Shown: positions 17,168 to 26,627 of the stretch, in pieces
Layout: each line of letters begins with the position of its first letter
How positions within the stretch are numbered: position 1 is the stretch's first letter
Source of the DNA: Curtobacterium sp. MCBA15_009
Lineage (GTDB): Bacteria; Actinomycetota; Actinomycetes; Actinomycetales; Microbacteriaceae
Length of the DNA stretch: 64,000 nt
Assembly: GCF_001864895.1 (NCBI RefSeq)
Contig: NZ_MJGO01000034.1
Location: forward strand, 1-64,000
Direction of reading: 5' to 3'
Notes under the pieces: generated by a model
Database searches by the model: none
What the model was told of the DNA's origin: nothing
The model's input: the letters and a program-made list of their open reading frames with translations, nothing else
Position numbers and translations under genes: made by a program

Positions 17168-18349
17168 CTACTTGCGCGCAGCGGCGGCCCGGCGCTTGTT
17201 GAACACGTCGAACGCGACGGCGGCGAGCAGCACCAGGCCCTTGATCAGGGACTGGTACTCGGTGCCGACGCCGAGGATCGACATGCCGTTGTTGAGCAGG
17301 CCGATGATGAGACCACCGACGATGGCGCCCGGGACCGTGCCGATGCCGCCCGTGACCGCCGCGCCGCCGATGAACACCGCGGCGATGGCGTCGAGCTCGA
17401 AGCCGTTGCCCGCACCGGGTGCCGCCAGGTTGAGCTGGCCGGTGAAGACCACGCCGGCCAGTGCCGAGATGACACCCATGTTCACGAAGAGCATGAACGT
17501 GACCCGCTTGGTCTTCACGCCGGACAGCTGCGCGGCCAGGGCGTTGCCGCCGATGGCGTAGACGTGTCGGCCGAACACCGCGCTCCGCATGATGACCGAG
17601 TAGACCACCACGAGTGCGCCGAGGATGACGAGCACGATCGGGGTGCCGTTGTAGCTCGCCAGCAGCAGGGCCACGTAGATGACGAGGGCGACGCCGAACG
17701 CGAGCTTCACGATGAACCAGGCGAACGGTTCGCTCTCGAGCTGGTACTTGCGGCGGGTGGCTCGGCCGCGGAACGCGGTGACCGCCATGACGGCCGCGGC
17801 GGCGAAGCCGAGGATCATCGTGAGCGGCTCGTACCCGGTGGTGCCGAACGACGGCAGGAAGCCGGACCCGAGGGCACGGAAGCCGTCCGGGAACGGGGAG
17901 ATCTGCTGGTTGTGCAGCACGATCTGCGCCGCACCGCGGAAGGCGAGCATGCCGGCCAGGGTGACGATGAACGCCGGGATCCCGAAGTAGGCGATCCAGA
18001 ACCCCTGCCAGGCGCCGACGAGCGCGCCGACGACCAGGCAGAGCACGACGGCGATCGGCCACGGGACGTGCCACTGCGTGATCATCACACCGGCCATCGC
18101 ACCCGTGAAGGCGACGACCGACCCGACCGACAGGTCGATGTGCCCGGCGATGATCACCATCACCATGCCGATGGCGAGGATGAGGATGTAGCTGTTCTGG
18201 ACGATCAGGTTCGAGACGTTGATCGGGGCCAGGGTGATGCCGCTCGTCGTCACCTGGAAGAAGACGACGATGACGATCAGCGCGATGAACAGGCCGATCT
18301 GTCGGAGCTGCCCGGTGAGGTAGCCGGCGGCGGACTTAAGCGCGTTCAT
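17168..18349 (-). CDS. gguB: Monosaccharide ABC transporter permease, GguB/XylH type
   Basis: A 393-residue CUT2-family permease with about ten predicted membrane helices. Motifs [16 protein letters not shown] and the mid-protein [12 protein letters not shown] are typical of the branch that imports pentoses and other monosaccharides with ChvE-like binding proteins. It overlaps the ATPase gene by 14 bases and is the last gene of the operon. In this setting the likely substrate is L-arabinose, perhaps also xylose or galactose. That is inferred from the operator upstream of the operon and from the araBDA genes. Confidence 0.92.
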   Translation of the reverse strand: MNALKSAAGYLTGQLRQIGLFIALIVIVVFFQVTTSGITLAPINVSNLIVQNSYILILAIGMVMVIIAGHIDLSVGSVVAFTGAMAGVMITQWHVPWPIAVVLCLVVGALVGAWQGFWIAYFGIPAFIVTLAGMLAFRGAAQIVLHNQQISPFPDGFRALGSGFLPSFGTTGYEPLTMILGFAAAAVMAVTAFRGRATRRKYQLESEPFAWFIVKLAFGVALVIYVALLLASYNGTPIVLVILGALVVVYSVIMRSAVFGRHVYAIGGNALAAQLSGVKTKRVTFMLFVNMGVISALAGVVFTGQLNLAAPGAGNGFELDAIAAVFIGGAAVTGGIGTVPGAIVGGLIIGLLNNGMSILGVGTEYQSLIKGLVLLAAVAFDVFNKRRAAAARK

Positions 18350-19886
18350 TGACAGGGGTCTCCCGTTCCTGGGTCATGTACTGCATGAGGACCTCTGGGG
18401 TGGCCTCGGAGCGGGGCACGTCAGCGGTGATCGTGCCCTCGGAGAGCGTGTAGATGCGGTCGCAGATGCCGAGGAGCTCCGGGAGCTCCGAGGAGATCAC
18501 GATGACCCCCTTGCCCTGGTCCGCGAGGCTGTTGATGATCGTGTAGATCTCGTACTTCGCACCGACGTCGATGCCGCGGGTCGGCTCGTCGAGGATGAGC
18601 ACGTCGGGGTCGGTGTACATCCACTTCGACAGGACGACCTTCTGCTGGTTGCCGCCGGAGAGCTTCCCGGTGACGACGTCGACGTTCGGTGCCTTGATGT
18701 TGAGGTTCTTCAGGAACCGTCCGGCGACCGTGGTCTCCTCCGACGCGTTGACGAAGCCCCAGTTCGCGAGCTTGCCGAGCGCCGACCCGGAGATGTTCCG
18801 CTTGATGTCGTCGATCAGGTTGAGGCCGTAGCGCTTGCGGTCCTCGGTGACGTACGCGATGCCGTGGTCGATCGCCTGCGACACCGTGTGCGTCTTGATC
18901 GGGGTGCCGCGCTTGTAGACCGTCCCGCTGATGCCGGATCCGTAGGACCTGCCGAACACGCTCATCGCGAGTTCGGTCCGTCCGGCCCCCATGAGCCCGG
19001 CGATGCCGACGATCTCACCGGCGCGCACGTTCAGGTTGACCTGGTGGATGATCTCGCGCGACCCGTCGAGCGGGTGGTGGACCGTCCAGTCCTCGATCCG
19101 CAGGAGCTCCTCGCCGATCTGCGGGTCGTGCTCGGGGTACCGGTTCGACAGGTCCCGGCCGACCATGCCGCGGATGATCCGGTCCTCGGACACGTCGTCG
19201 GCGTGCATGTCGAGCGTCTCGATGGTCTGGCCGTCACGGATGATCGTGACCTTGTCCGCGATCGCCTTGATCTCGTTGAGCTTGTGGCTGATGATGATCG
19301 CCGTCATGCCCTCGGCCTGCAGCGAGCGGATGAGCTCGAGCAGGTGCGCGGAGTCGTCGTCGTTCAGCGCGGCGGTCGGCTCGTCGAGGATGAGGAGCTT
19401 CACGTCCTTCGAGAGCGCCTTGGCGATCTCGACGAGCTGCTGCTTGCCGACGCCGATGTCCACGATCTTCGTGACCGGGTTGTCCTTGAGGCCGACGCGC
19501 TGCAGGAGCTCGGCGGCGGCCAGGTTCGTCTTGTTCCAGTCGATGAACCCGCCCGTCGACCGTTCGTTGCCGAGGAAGATGTTCTCGGCGATCGACAGGA
19601 ACGGGCTGAGCGCGAGCTCCTGGTGGATGATGACGACGCCCGAGGCCTCGGAGTCGTTGATGTCCGCGAACGAGACCGGAGCGCCGTCGAGCAGGATCTG
19701 CCCCTCGAAGGAGCCGTGCGGGTACACGCCCGACAGCACCTTCATGAGGGTCGACTTGCCGGCGCCGTTCTCGCCGCAGATGGCGTGGACCTGGCCGCGC
19801 TCGACCTCGATCGAGACGCCCTGCAGGGCCTTCACGCCGGGGAACGTCTTGGTGATGTCACGCATCTCGAGGATCGTGTCCGTCAC
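18336..19886 (-). CDS. gguA: Monosaccharide ABC transporter ATPase, GguA/XylG type
   Basis: A 516-residue ATPase with two nucleotide-binding domains, the hallmark of CUT2 sugar importers. Domain 1 has an intact Walker A (GENGAGKST) and Walker B ([11 protein letters not shown]). Domain 2 has a degenerate Walker A region ([10 protein letters not shown]), the signature [14 protein letters not shown] and Walker [16 protein letters not shown] at 19886 is chosen because a GGAAGG ribosome site precedes it by about 8 bases and the protein then starts [13 protein letters not shown]. It sits between the binding-protein and permease genes. Confidence 0.94.
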   Translation of the reverse strand: MTDTILEMRDITKTFPGVKALQGVSIEVERGQVHAICGENGAGKSTLMKVLSGVYPHGSFEGQILLDGAPVSFADINDSEASGVVIIHQELALSPFLSIAENIFLGNERSTGGFIDWNKTNLAAAELLQRVGLKDNPVTKIVDIGVGKQQLVEIAKALSKDVKLLILDEPTAALNDDDSAHLLELIRSLQAEGMTAIIISHKLNEIKAIADKVTIIRDGQTIETLDMHADDVSEDRIIRGMVGRDLSNRYPEHDPQIGEELLRIEDWTVHHPLDGSREIIHQVNLNVRAGEIVGIAGLMGAGRTELAMSVFGRSYGSGISGTVYKRGTPIKTHTVSQAIDHGIAYVTEDRKRYGLNLIDDIKRNISGSALGKLANWGFVNASEETTVAGRFLKNLNIKAPNVDVVTGKLSGGNQQKVVLSKWMYTDPDVLILDEPTRGIDVGAKYEIYTIINSLADQGKGVIVISSELPELLGICDRIYTLSEGTITADVPRSEATPEVLMQYMTQERETPVNERA

Positions 19887-19929
19887 GTCGACCGCCTTCC
19901 GTGGTGCGCGCCGTGGCGCGCGGATGGGG

Positions 19930-19973
19930 CGGACGGGAGGCACGGGGCGGGGTCGACCCGTGCCTCCTGTCCG
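19930..19973. repeat. Copy 2 of the CGGACGGGAGGC palindrome family
   Basis: A 17-base arm at 19930-19946 pairs with 19957-19973 with one mismatch. It lies between the stop of the sugar-binding protein gene (19989) and the start of the ATPase gene (19886), inside the operon. It probably attenuates downstream expression or stabilises the binding-protein message. Confidence 0.7.
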
Positions 19974-19988
19974 ACAGGTGGGTTGCGA

Positions 19989-21119
19989 CTACTTCAGGTC
20001 GGCTTCGGTGTAGTAGCCCGAGTCGACGAGGACTTCCTTGTAGTTGTCCTTCGTGACGACGGTCGGCTGGAACAGGAAGGTCGGGACGACCTTGACCTTG
20101 TTGTCGTAGCTCTTCGTGTCGTTGACCTCGGGCTCCTTGCCGGTGAGCAGGTCCTCGGCCATGGTCACCGACTGCTTGGCGAGCTTGCGGGTGTCCTTGT
20201 AGATGGTCGAGTACTGCTGACCGGCGATGATCGACTTGACCGAGGCCGCCTCGGCGTCCTGGCCCGTGACGGTCGGCAGCGGGCGGTCGCTGGTGCCGTA
20301 GCCGGCACCCTGCAGCGCCGAGATGATGCCGATCGAGATGCCGTCGTACGGCGAGAGCACGCCGTCCAGCGTGGTGCCGCCCGAGTACGACTTCGCGACG
20401 AGGTTCTGCATGCGGGCCTTGGCGGTCGCCGGGTCCCACTGCTGCGTGGCGGCCTGCGAGAGCTGGTCCTGACCCGACTGGATCTTCAGCGTGCCGTCGT
20501 CGAGGTACGGCTTGAGGGTCTTCATGGCGCCGTTGAAGAAGAAGCTCGCGTTGTTGTCGTCGAGCGAGCCGGCGAAGACCTCGATGTTGAACGGGCCCTT
20601 CTCGCCGGTCTTCTCGCCCTTCTCGTCGAGGACGCCGAGGCCGGTGAGCAGGCTGGTCGCCTGGTCGACGCCGACCTTCTCGTTGTCGAACGACACGTAG
20701 TAGTCGACGTTCTTGTTGCCCGTCAGCAGGCGGTCGTACGAGATCACCTTGATGCCGGCCTTGGCGGCGGCGTCGAGCTGGTCGGAGAGGGCCCCGCCGT
20801 CGATGGACGCGATGATGAGGACCTTCGCGCCCTTCGTGATCATGTTGCTGACCTGCTGGGCCTGCTGCTGGACCTTGTTGTCGCCGTACTCGAGGTCGAC
20901 CTTGTAGCCGGCCTTCTCGAGGTCGCTCTTGACGGCGTCGCCGTCCTTGATCCAGCGTTCCGAGACCTTGGTCGGCATGGCGACGCCGACGAGGGCGCCC
21001 TTGTTGTCGGTGCCGCTGCCGCCGCCGTCGGTGGCCGCACGGCCTCCGGCGGAGCAGCCGGCGAGTGCGATCGCGATGCCGAGGGCTGCGACGCCCGCGA
21101 TGATCCTGCGCTTCGTCAT
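19989..21119 (-). CDS. chvE: Monosaccharide-binding lipoprotein, ChvE type
   Basis: A 376-residue periplasmic-binding-protein-like lipoprotein. The signal peptide ends in lipobox LAGC, followed by a Gly/Ser-rich linker. The mature domain has the ChvE/XylF pattern ([17 protein letters not shown] at the N-terminus). It supplies a monosaccharide, probably L-arabinose, to the GguA/GguB pair. It is the first gene of the operon; upstream lies a TGTGAGCGCTCACA operator and the divergent LacI gene. Confidence 0.92.
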   Translation of the reverse strand: MTKRRIIAGVAALGIAIALAGCSAGGRAATDGGGSGTDNKGALVGVAMPTKVSERWIKDGDAVKSDLEKAGYKVDLEYGDNKVQQQAQQVSNMITKGAKVLIIASIDGGALSDQLDAAAKAGIKVISYDRLLTGNKNVDYYVSFDNEKVGVDQATSLLTGLGVLDEKGEKTGEKGPFNIEVFAGSLDDNNASFFFNGAMKTLKPYLDDGTLKIQSGQDQLSQAATQQWDPATAKARMQNLVAKSYSGGTTLDGVLSPYDGISIGIISALQGAGYGTSDRPLPTVTGQDAEAASVKSIIAGQQYSTIYKDTRKLAKQSVTMAEDLLTGKEPEVNDTKSYDNKVKVVPTFLFQPTVVTKDNYKEVLVDSGYYTEADLK

Positions 21120-21198
21120 CGAAGTACCTCTGTTCCTCTCACGTCGTCGTCGACGCGCTCAGGGTGCCGGGGCTGCTGTGCCCCGGGGGATGCGCTCG

Positions 21199-21212
21199 TG
21201 TGAGCGCTCACA
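21199..21212. promoter_or_regulatory. LacI-family operator between chvE operon and LacI gene
   Basis: TGTGAGCGCTCACA is a perfect 14-base palindrome, 79 bases upstream of chvE and 88 bases upstream of the LacI gene start. Its core is identical to the sites before abfA and araB. It would let the adjacent LacI protein control both the importer and itself. Confidence 0.82.
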
Positions 21213-21300
21213 TCTTGTGGGTTCCGTAACGGGGTGTCAACTCATCGTGACCGTTTCGCGACCTTGCCGCGTCGCGCGGACCGAGCGGTACGGTGTGCAC

Positions 21301-22341
21301 GTGACGACGACTCCGGCCCGTGGGGGCAAGGCCCGCAAGGCGCCGACGATCTTCGACGTGGCCGAACGCGCCGGCGTCTCGCACCAGACGGTGTCCCGGG
21401 TGATCAACGGCGACCCCACCGTGCGGGAGCAGTTCCGGACGCAGGTCACCGACGCCGTGACCGCCCTCGGCTACCGTCCCCGCGCCGCGGCCCGGGCGCT
21501 CGCCGGGGGCCGCAGCCGCGCGCTCGGCATCATCACCGCGGGCGACGCCCTGTACGGGCCGTCGAGCACCGCCATCGGCTTCGAGCGGGCGGCCCGGTCC
21601 GCCGGGTACCACGTGCTGCTCTCGACCCTGCCCGAGGACCCGCGCCCCGTCGACCTGTCCGGCGCGCTCACGACGCTCCTCGCGCAGGACGTCGCCGCGA
21701 TCGTCCTCGTCGCCGCGGACAACCGTGTGCTCGACGCACTCGCCTCGCTCACCGTGCCGGTCACCGTGCCCGTCGTCGTCGCGAACGCCGTGCAGCGCGA
21801 CGCCGCCCGTGCACCGTCGGCACCGAGCGTCGCCGCGGTCGCCATCGACCAGGCGGCGGGCACCGCGCTCGTCATGCAGCACCTGTTCGACCGCGGACAC
21901 CGGCGGATCGTGCACATCGCGGGACCGCACGTGTCCCAGGAGTCCGAGGTGCGCCGCGCGTCCTACCTGCGGATCATGACGGACGCCGGTCTCGAGCCCG
22001 TCGTGCTCGAGGGCGACTGGACCCCCGCGAGCGGCTTCGAGGCCGCGCGGCACATCGACGTCCACACCGTCGACGCGGTGTTCGCCGGCAACGACCAGAT
22101 GGCGCTCGGCGTGCTGCACGCCTTCGCCGACGAGGGGCTGCGCGTGCCCGACGACATCGCCGTCGTCGGGTTCGACGACATCCCCGAGGCGGCCCACTTC
22201 ACGCCGCCGCTCACCACCGTGCGGCAGGACTTCCGGGCGATGGGCGAGCGGGTGCTCGAGAGCGTCCGGTCCCTGATCGAGGGCGAGCCGCGCGACGAGA
22301 CGCTGCTCGCGCCCGAGCTCGTGGTGCGCCGGAGCGCCTGA
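21301..22341 (+). CDS. LacI-family regulator, probable L-arabinose regulon repressor
   Basis: A 346-residue LacI-type factor. The helix-turn-helix is residues about 14-40 (TIFDVAERAGVSHQTVSRVING) and a sugar-binding effector domain follows, ending in GFDDIPEAAHFTPPLTTV. GTG at 21301 gives the normal short N-terminus; GTG at 21295 is an alternative. It is divergent from the ChvE importer operon with a perfect operator between. The same operator before abfA and araB makes it the best candidate for the arabinose regulator (an AraR analogue of LacI type). The effector is inferred, not shown. Confidence 0.9.
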   Translation: MTTTPARGGKARKAPTIFDVAERAGVSHQTVSRVINGDPTVREQFRTQVTDAVTALGYRPRAAARALAGGRSRALGIITAGDALYGPSSTAIGFERAARSAGYHVLLSTLPEDPRPVDLSGALTTLLAQDVAAIVLVAADNRVLDALASLTVPVTVPVVVANAVQRDAARAPSAPSVAAVAIDQAAGTALVMQHLFDRGHRRIVHIAGPHVSQESEVRRASYLRIMTDAGLEPVVLEGDWTPASGFEAARHIDVHTVDAVFAGNDQMALGVLHAFADEGLRVPDDIAVVGFDDIPEAAHFTPPLTTVRQDFRAMGERVLESVRSLIEGEPRDETLLAPELVVRRSA

Positions 22342-22356
22342 ACCGCACGGTCGGCG

Positions 22357-23058
22357 TCAGGGCAGGAGACCCGACCGGTACGCCCAGACCACGGTCTGCA
22401 GGCGGTCACGCGTGCCGATCTTCGTCATCACCCGGGTCAGGTGCGACTTCACGGTGCTCGTCTCGACGACCAGGCGCGCACCGATCTCGTCGTTCGACAG
22501 GCCCTCGCCGAGCAGCCGGACGATCTCGTTCTCGCGCGCGGTCAACACGTCCGGCAGCGGCTGCACCGAGGCGGTCCGACGACGTCGGACGAACTCGGCG
22601 ACGACCCGTCGCGTGGTGGTGCCGTCGATCGCCGACCGGCCGGCTGCGAGCGCGCGGACCGCGCCGACGAACTCGTCCGGTTCGACGTCCTTCAGCACGA
22701 AGCCCTGCGCCCCCGCCTCGAGGGCGCCGAACACGTACTCGTCGAGGTCGAACGTCGTGGCGACGAGCACCGCAGGGGACGCCGGCGACGCGCGGCGCGC
22801 GTCCGGGTCGGCCGTCGGCGCGTCTGGTGCGTCCGGGGCGTCCGGTCCGACGATGGCCCGCGTGGCCTCGATCCCGTCGCCGCCCGGCATCCGGACGTCC
22901 ATCACGACCACGTCCGGCCGGACGCGTCGGACCAGCCCGACGGCCTCGCGACCACCGGCGGCCTCGCCGACCACCTCGATGCCGCCGGCCGTCTCGAGCA
23001 CGATGCGGAACCCGGCGCGGACGATGGACTGGTCGTCGACCAGGACGACGCGGATCAC
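22357..23058 (-). CDS. NarL/LuxR-type response regulator
   Basis: A 233-residue response regulator. The receiver domain has the acidic pair DD at 8-9, phosphoacceptor Asp54 (VVVMDVRMPG) and the conserved Lys in LKDVE. The C-terminal LuxR-type HTH reads LTARENEIVRLLGEGLSNDEIGARL. An unusual low-complexity insert (DAPDAPDAP..., about residues 72-95) sits inside the receiver between helix 3 and strand 4. The gene starts with GTG overlapping the end of the histidine kinase gene. The pair resembles DesK/LiaS-type systems; the signal is unknown. It ends 15 bases from the convergent LacI gene. Confidence 0.92.
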   Translation of the reverse strand: MIRVVLVDDQSIVRAGFRIVLETAGGIEVVGEAAGGREAVGLVRRVRPDVVVMDVRMPGGDGIEATRAIVGPDAPDAPDAPTADPDARRASPASPAVLVATTFDLDEYVFGALEAGAQGFVLKDVEPDEFVGAVRALAAGRSAIDGTTTRRVVAEFVRRRRTASVQPLPDVLTARENEIVRLLGEGLSNDEIGARLVVETSTVKSHLTRVMTKIGTRDRLQTVVWAYRSGLLP

Positions 23059-24383
23059 GTGGTGCTCCTCGTGTCCAGGTCGAGCCGGACCCGCCAGCGG
23101 CCGCCCGCGACCGGACCCGCTCGCAGCCGGCCGCCGACGAGCGTCGCGCGCTCCCGCATGCCGACCAGGCCGTGTCCGGGTGGGCCCGCGGGAGCCTCGG
23201 ACGGGCCGAGGTCGTTCTCGACGGTGATCGTGACCCGGTCGGCATCGGCGGACACGCCCAGCAGGGCGGGTGCTCCGGCGGCGTGCCGGCGGGCGTTCAC
23301 CAGGGCTTCCTGCACGGTGCGGTACGCCGTGACGTCGGCGAGCGGAGCGAGGTCGGGGAGCGTCCCGTCGATCCGCGTGACGACCACCTGGCCGGAGGCG
23401 CGGGCTGCGTCGACGAGGTCGCCGACGTCCGCGAGTCCCGGTACCGGGGCGGTCCCGGTGGCGTCGTCCCCGGTCTCGCGCAGGATCCCGACGATCGCAC
23501 GGAGGGCCTGCAGGGTCTCGCGGCCCTGCTCCCGGATGCTGCGCACCGAGTCCTTCGCCCGCTCCGGATCGACGTCGACCAGGCGTTCGGCGGCCCCGGC
23601 CTGCACCACCAGCCCGGTCAGGTGGTGCGCCGCGACGTCGTGGAGTTCGCGGGCCATGCGGGTGCGCTCGGCGGCGACGGCCGCCCGGGTGCGGGTCGCC
23701 TGGTGCTCGACGGCCTCTGCTGCGCGTTCCTCGGCAGCACGCGCGTGGGCACGCCGCAGCGCGGTCCACGAGCCGACCGCGGCGCTCGCGCCGTTCACGA
23801 CGACGGCGGTGAGGACGACGGCGACCGCACCGAGGACGACGGTCAGGGTGTCCGACCGCGGTGCTGCACCGAGCAGCGCGGTGACCGTACCGGTCGCACC
23901 GACGACGGCGCCCACGGCCGCGATGCCGACGGCGGCGACGATCGCTCGGACCGCCGCCGCGGGCGGCCGCGCCGCGCCGACGGTGGCCGCGGCGACGACC
24001 GGGGCCACGCCCCACAGCGCGACGCCGGTCGGGACGGCCGCGAGCAGGGCCGCCTGCACGACCGCGACGGTCAGCAGCGTGGCCACGGGCCGTCGGCGAC
24101 GCACCACGAGTGGTGCGCACTGCACCACCGCGAGGACGACCACCGCGGCGACCTGCGTGTCCGTGCCGGTGCGGGCGGTCCCGAGCAACAGGTCGGCAGC
24201 CCGCAGGAGGCCGAGCAGCGCGACGGTGACGACGGCCGACGCGACCGCGAGTGCGACGTCGCGGCTGTCAGCGGTCCGCGCACCGACACGGGCCAGGACA
24301 CGGCGGACCCCTGCGGTCGCGGTACGGGACGACCCGGCCGACCCGGAGTCGGTCGGCGCCGGGGTGCTCTGACGGTCTGCCAC
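23055..24383 (-). CDS. Sensor histidine kinase, HisKA_3 (NarL-partner) family
   Basis: A 442-residue membrane kinase. About six hydrophobic segments occupy residues 40-200, followed by an Ala/Arg-rich coiled segment, the dimerisation/phosphoacceptor motif RMARELHDVAAHHLTGLVVQ and a C-terminal ATPase domain with GHGLVGMRERATLVGG. GTG at 24383 is chosen; the open frame upstream overlaps the neighbouring serine hydrolase gene. It overlaps the downstream response regulator by four bases, so kinase and regulator are made together. Confidence 0.92.
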   Translation of the reverse strand: MADRQSTPAPTDSGSAGSSRTATAGVRRVLARVGARTADSRDVALAVASAVVTVALLGLLRAADLLLGTARTGTDTQVAAVVVLAVVQCAPLVVRRRRPVATLLTVAVVQAALLAAVPTGVALWGVAPVVAAATVGAARPPAAAVRAIVAAVGIAAVGAVVGATGTVTALLGAAPRSDTLTVVLGAVAVVLTAVVVNGASAAVGSWTALRRAHARAAEERAAEAVEHQATRTRAAVAAERTRMARELHDVAAHHLTGLVVQAGAAERLVDVDPERAKDSVRSIREQGRETLQALRAIVGILRETGDDATGTAPVPGLADVGDLVDAARASGQVVVTRIDGTLPDLAPLADVTAYRTVQEALVNARRHAAGAPALLGVSADADRVTITVENDLGPSEAPAGPPGHGLVGMRERATLVGGRLRAGPVAGGRWRVRLDLDTRSTT

Positions 24384-24442
24384 CGTTCGAGCATGCCAGG
24401 TGGCGCTGACCGAGCAGCGCGGCGCGTGCCCTGACCCGGCCA

Positions 24443-26506
24443 TCAGTACGTCACGCTCGGAGCGAGCAGGTGGAACGCGACGGCGATCCCGGCGACCACC
24501 ACCAGGGCCGCCACCACGAGCACCCTGCCGGTGACGGACGCCCAACCGCGGTGCGTGCGGACCGCTCGCCACGCAGCGAGTGCAGCGGGCACGACCGCGA
24601 GCACACCGACGAGCTGCAGCACCTGCAGGACCCGCAGCGTGACGGTGCTGACGTCCTGGAACGCCAACGCCTGCACGGCGACCGAGGCCCAGCCGAACAG
24701 GGCCACCAGGGCCGAGACCTGGCCGATCCGCGACAGCAGGAGGATCCGATCCCGGCTCCGGCTCCGGCTCCGGCCTCGACCGATCGCGGTGAGGGCCGTG
24801 ACGGGCCAGCCGACCACCGACACCAGGAGCACGGCGAGGGCGGCGACCAACGACGGCAGGACGAGCGAGGCGACCTGCCAGGGTGCGGCCCGCAGCATCG
24901 TGAACGCCCCGCCCCACGCGATGGTCGTCACGGTGCCGTCGTCGTCACCGGCGGTGCGGGTCGCGAGCAGGGCATCACCGCCGACCTCACGCCACAGGTG
25001 CGGGCCGATCGGCTCGTAGACGGCCGTCGTCGTGCCCAGCGGCTTCGGCGTCACCGCGACGGTGCCGTCCGCCCGGGCCGTGACGGTGGTCTGGCCGGCG
25101 AGGGCCAGGAGCGCGCCCGGGTTCGTGGCGGGGGAGCGCGACGTCACGAAGGTGCCGGCGAGGTCCGCCGCCGCTGCCCGCGCGGAGGCGGTGCTCATCC
25201 GGGATGTCCCGCCTGCGCTGTCGGTCGTCGTCGCGTCGCCCCGCAGGTACCGGTCGGCGAAGCCGCGCACGACCGCGTCCCGGAGCTCGATCGCGTCGGT
25301 GGCGGTGCGTCCGCTGCCGTTCATGGTGATGAAGATGCCCGCGTGCTCGTCGGGGAAGAGCCGCATGGCGCTGTGGAACACGATCGTGTCACCGTCGTGA
25401 CCGGAGGCCGGCAGGCCGGGGGTGGACTCGTCGAAGAACCCGAGGTCCATCCGCTGACCCGCTGCGAGCGTGCCGAGGTCGTCGCTGCCGAGCGCCGGAC
25501 GGTGCATCGACGCGAGGGTGTCCGGCTGCACGAGCGCCTGGTCGGTGGGCACGTCGCCGAGCTGCGCGAGCATGAAGCGTGCCATGTCGGTGACCGTGGA
25601 CGACATCGCCCCGGCAGGAGCACCGTGCACGACCTCGGTCGGCCGCGCCGGTCCCGAGTCGTCGAGGTACCCGCGCGCGAGGCGTGCGTCGAGGGCTTCG
25701 GGCAGCGGCTGCGCGAACGACGAGGACGACATGCCGAGGGGTGTGAACACGCGCCGCTGCAGCAGCGATTCGAAGGGTTCGCCGCTCACGCGCTGGGCGA
25801 TGTACCCGGCGAGCGCTCCACCGTAGTTCGAGTACGCGGGTGTCGTGCCGGGCGTGAAGACCTGCGCCGGCGGGGCGTCGACGACGGCCGCTCGGAGCGA
25901 CTCCTCGCTGCCGGGCGTGCCGATCAGACCACCGATGACCTCCTCGAAGCCGGCGGTGTGCGTCAGCAGGTTCCGCATCGTGACGGGGCCCTTCGGGGTG
26001 TCCAGGTCGAAGTCCAGGTACTGCTGCACGTCGGCGTCCAGGTCGATCTTGCCGTCCTCGACGAGTTGCATGACCGCGGTCGCGGTGGCCGTCTTCGAGA
26101 CCGAGCCGACACGGAACAGGGTGCGGTCCGGGTCCACCCGCTCGGCGCGGGTCGAACCGGTCCCGGTGTCCGCCATGCCGTACCCCGCAGTGGTGAGGAC
26201 GCGGCCGTCCGCGACGACGGACACGGCGGCGCCGGGGATGCCGGTGGCGGGGAGGGCTGCGCCGACGGCTCCGTCCAGCCAGGCGTGGACGTCGTCCTCG
26301 GTCAGGGTGTGCCCTCCCGGCTGGTGGACCGGAGGGGCCGGGGTCGCGGTGACCGGGGCGGCGGTCGCACCCGGGGTGGAGGCCGCCGCGGAGGCTGCGA
26401 CGCCGGTGCCGAGGGCCAGCGAGGTGCCGAGTGCGACGGCAGCGGCGATCCGTCGGGCCCGTGGGATGCGCCCGGTGGGGGGAGTCGGGACGTGGTGAGG
26501 TGTCAT
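24443..26506 (-). CDS. Secreted/membrane serine hydrolase, beta-lactamase (penicillin-binding protein-like) family
   Basis: A 687-residue protein. An N-terminal signal peptide (hydrophobic, ending ASAAAS) exports a beta-lactamase-family domain with the SxxK motif (VGSVSKTATA, near residue 135) and a YxN motif (PAYSNYGG). A beta-rich domain follows, then about four membrane helices in the last 130 residues with an Arg/Ser repeat (RGRSRSRSRD) between helices. The family includes D-aminopeptidases, esterases and cell-wall peptidases, so the exact substrate is open. ATG at 26506 gives a proper signal peptide. Confidence 0.85.
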   Translation of the reverse strand: MTPHHVPTPPTGRIPRARRIAAAVALGTSLALGTGVAASAAASTPGATAAPVTATPAPPVHQPGGHTLTEDDVHAWLDGAVGAALPATGIPGAAVSVVADGRVLTTAGYGMADTGTGSTRAERVDPDRTLFRVGSVSKTATATAVMQLVEDGKIDLDADVQQYLDFDLDTPKGPVTMRNLLTHTAGFEEVIGGLIGTPGSEESLRAAVVDAPPAQVFTPGTTPAYSNYGGALAGYIAQRVSGEPFESLLQRRVFTPLGMSSSSFAQPLPEALDARLARGYLDDSGPARPTEVVHGAPAGAMSSTVTDMARFMLAQLGDVPTDQALVQPDTLASMHRPALGSDDLGTLAAGQRMDLGFFDESTPGLPASGHDGDTIVFHSAMRLFPDEHAGIFITMNGSGRTATDAIELRDAVVRGFADRYLRGDATTTDSAGGTSRMSTASARAAAADLAGTFVTSRSPATNPGALLALAGQTTVTARADGTVAVTPKPLGTTTAVYEPIGPHLWREVGGDALLATRTAGDDDGTVTTIAWGGAFTMLRAAPWQVASLVLPSLVAALAVLLVSVVGWPVTALTAIGRGRSRSRSRDRILLLSRIGQVSALVALFGWASVAVQALAFQDVSTVTLRVLQVLQLVGVLAVVPAALAAWRAVRTHRGWASVTGRVLVVAALVVVAGIAVAFHLLAPSVTY

Positions 26507-26627
26507 GACTCCACGTTCGCCGGTCCCGCGGCGCAGCACAGGCGGCACGGGTCGGGACCTCGTTGCGACCTGGGTCGCAACTTCGCGCCCTCCCTGCGCC
26601 GCAGGACCCGCGCGGCGGCTCCCCGCG

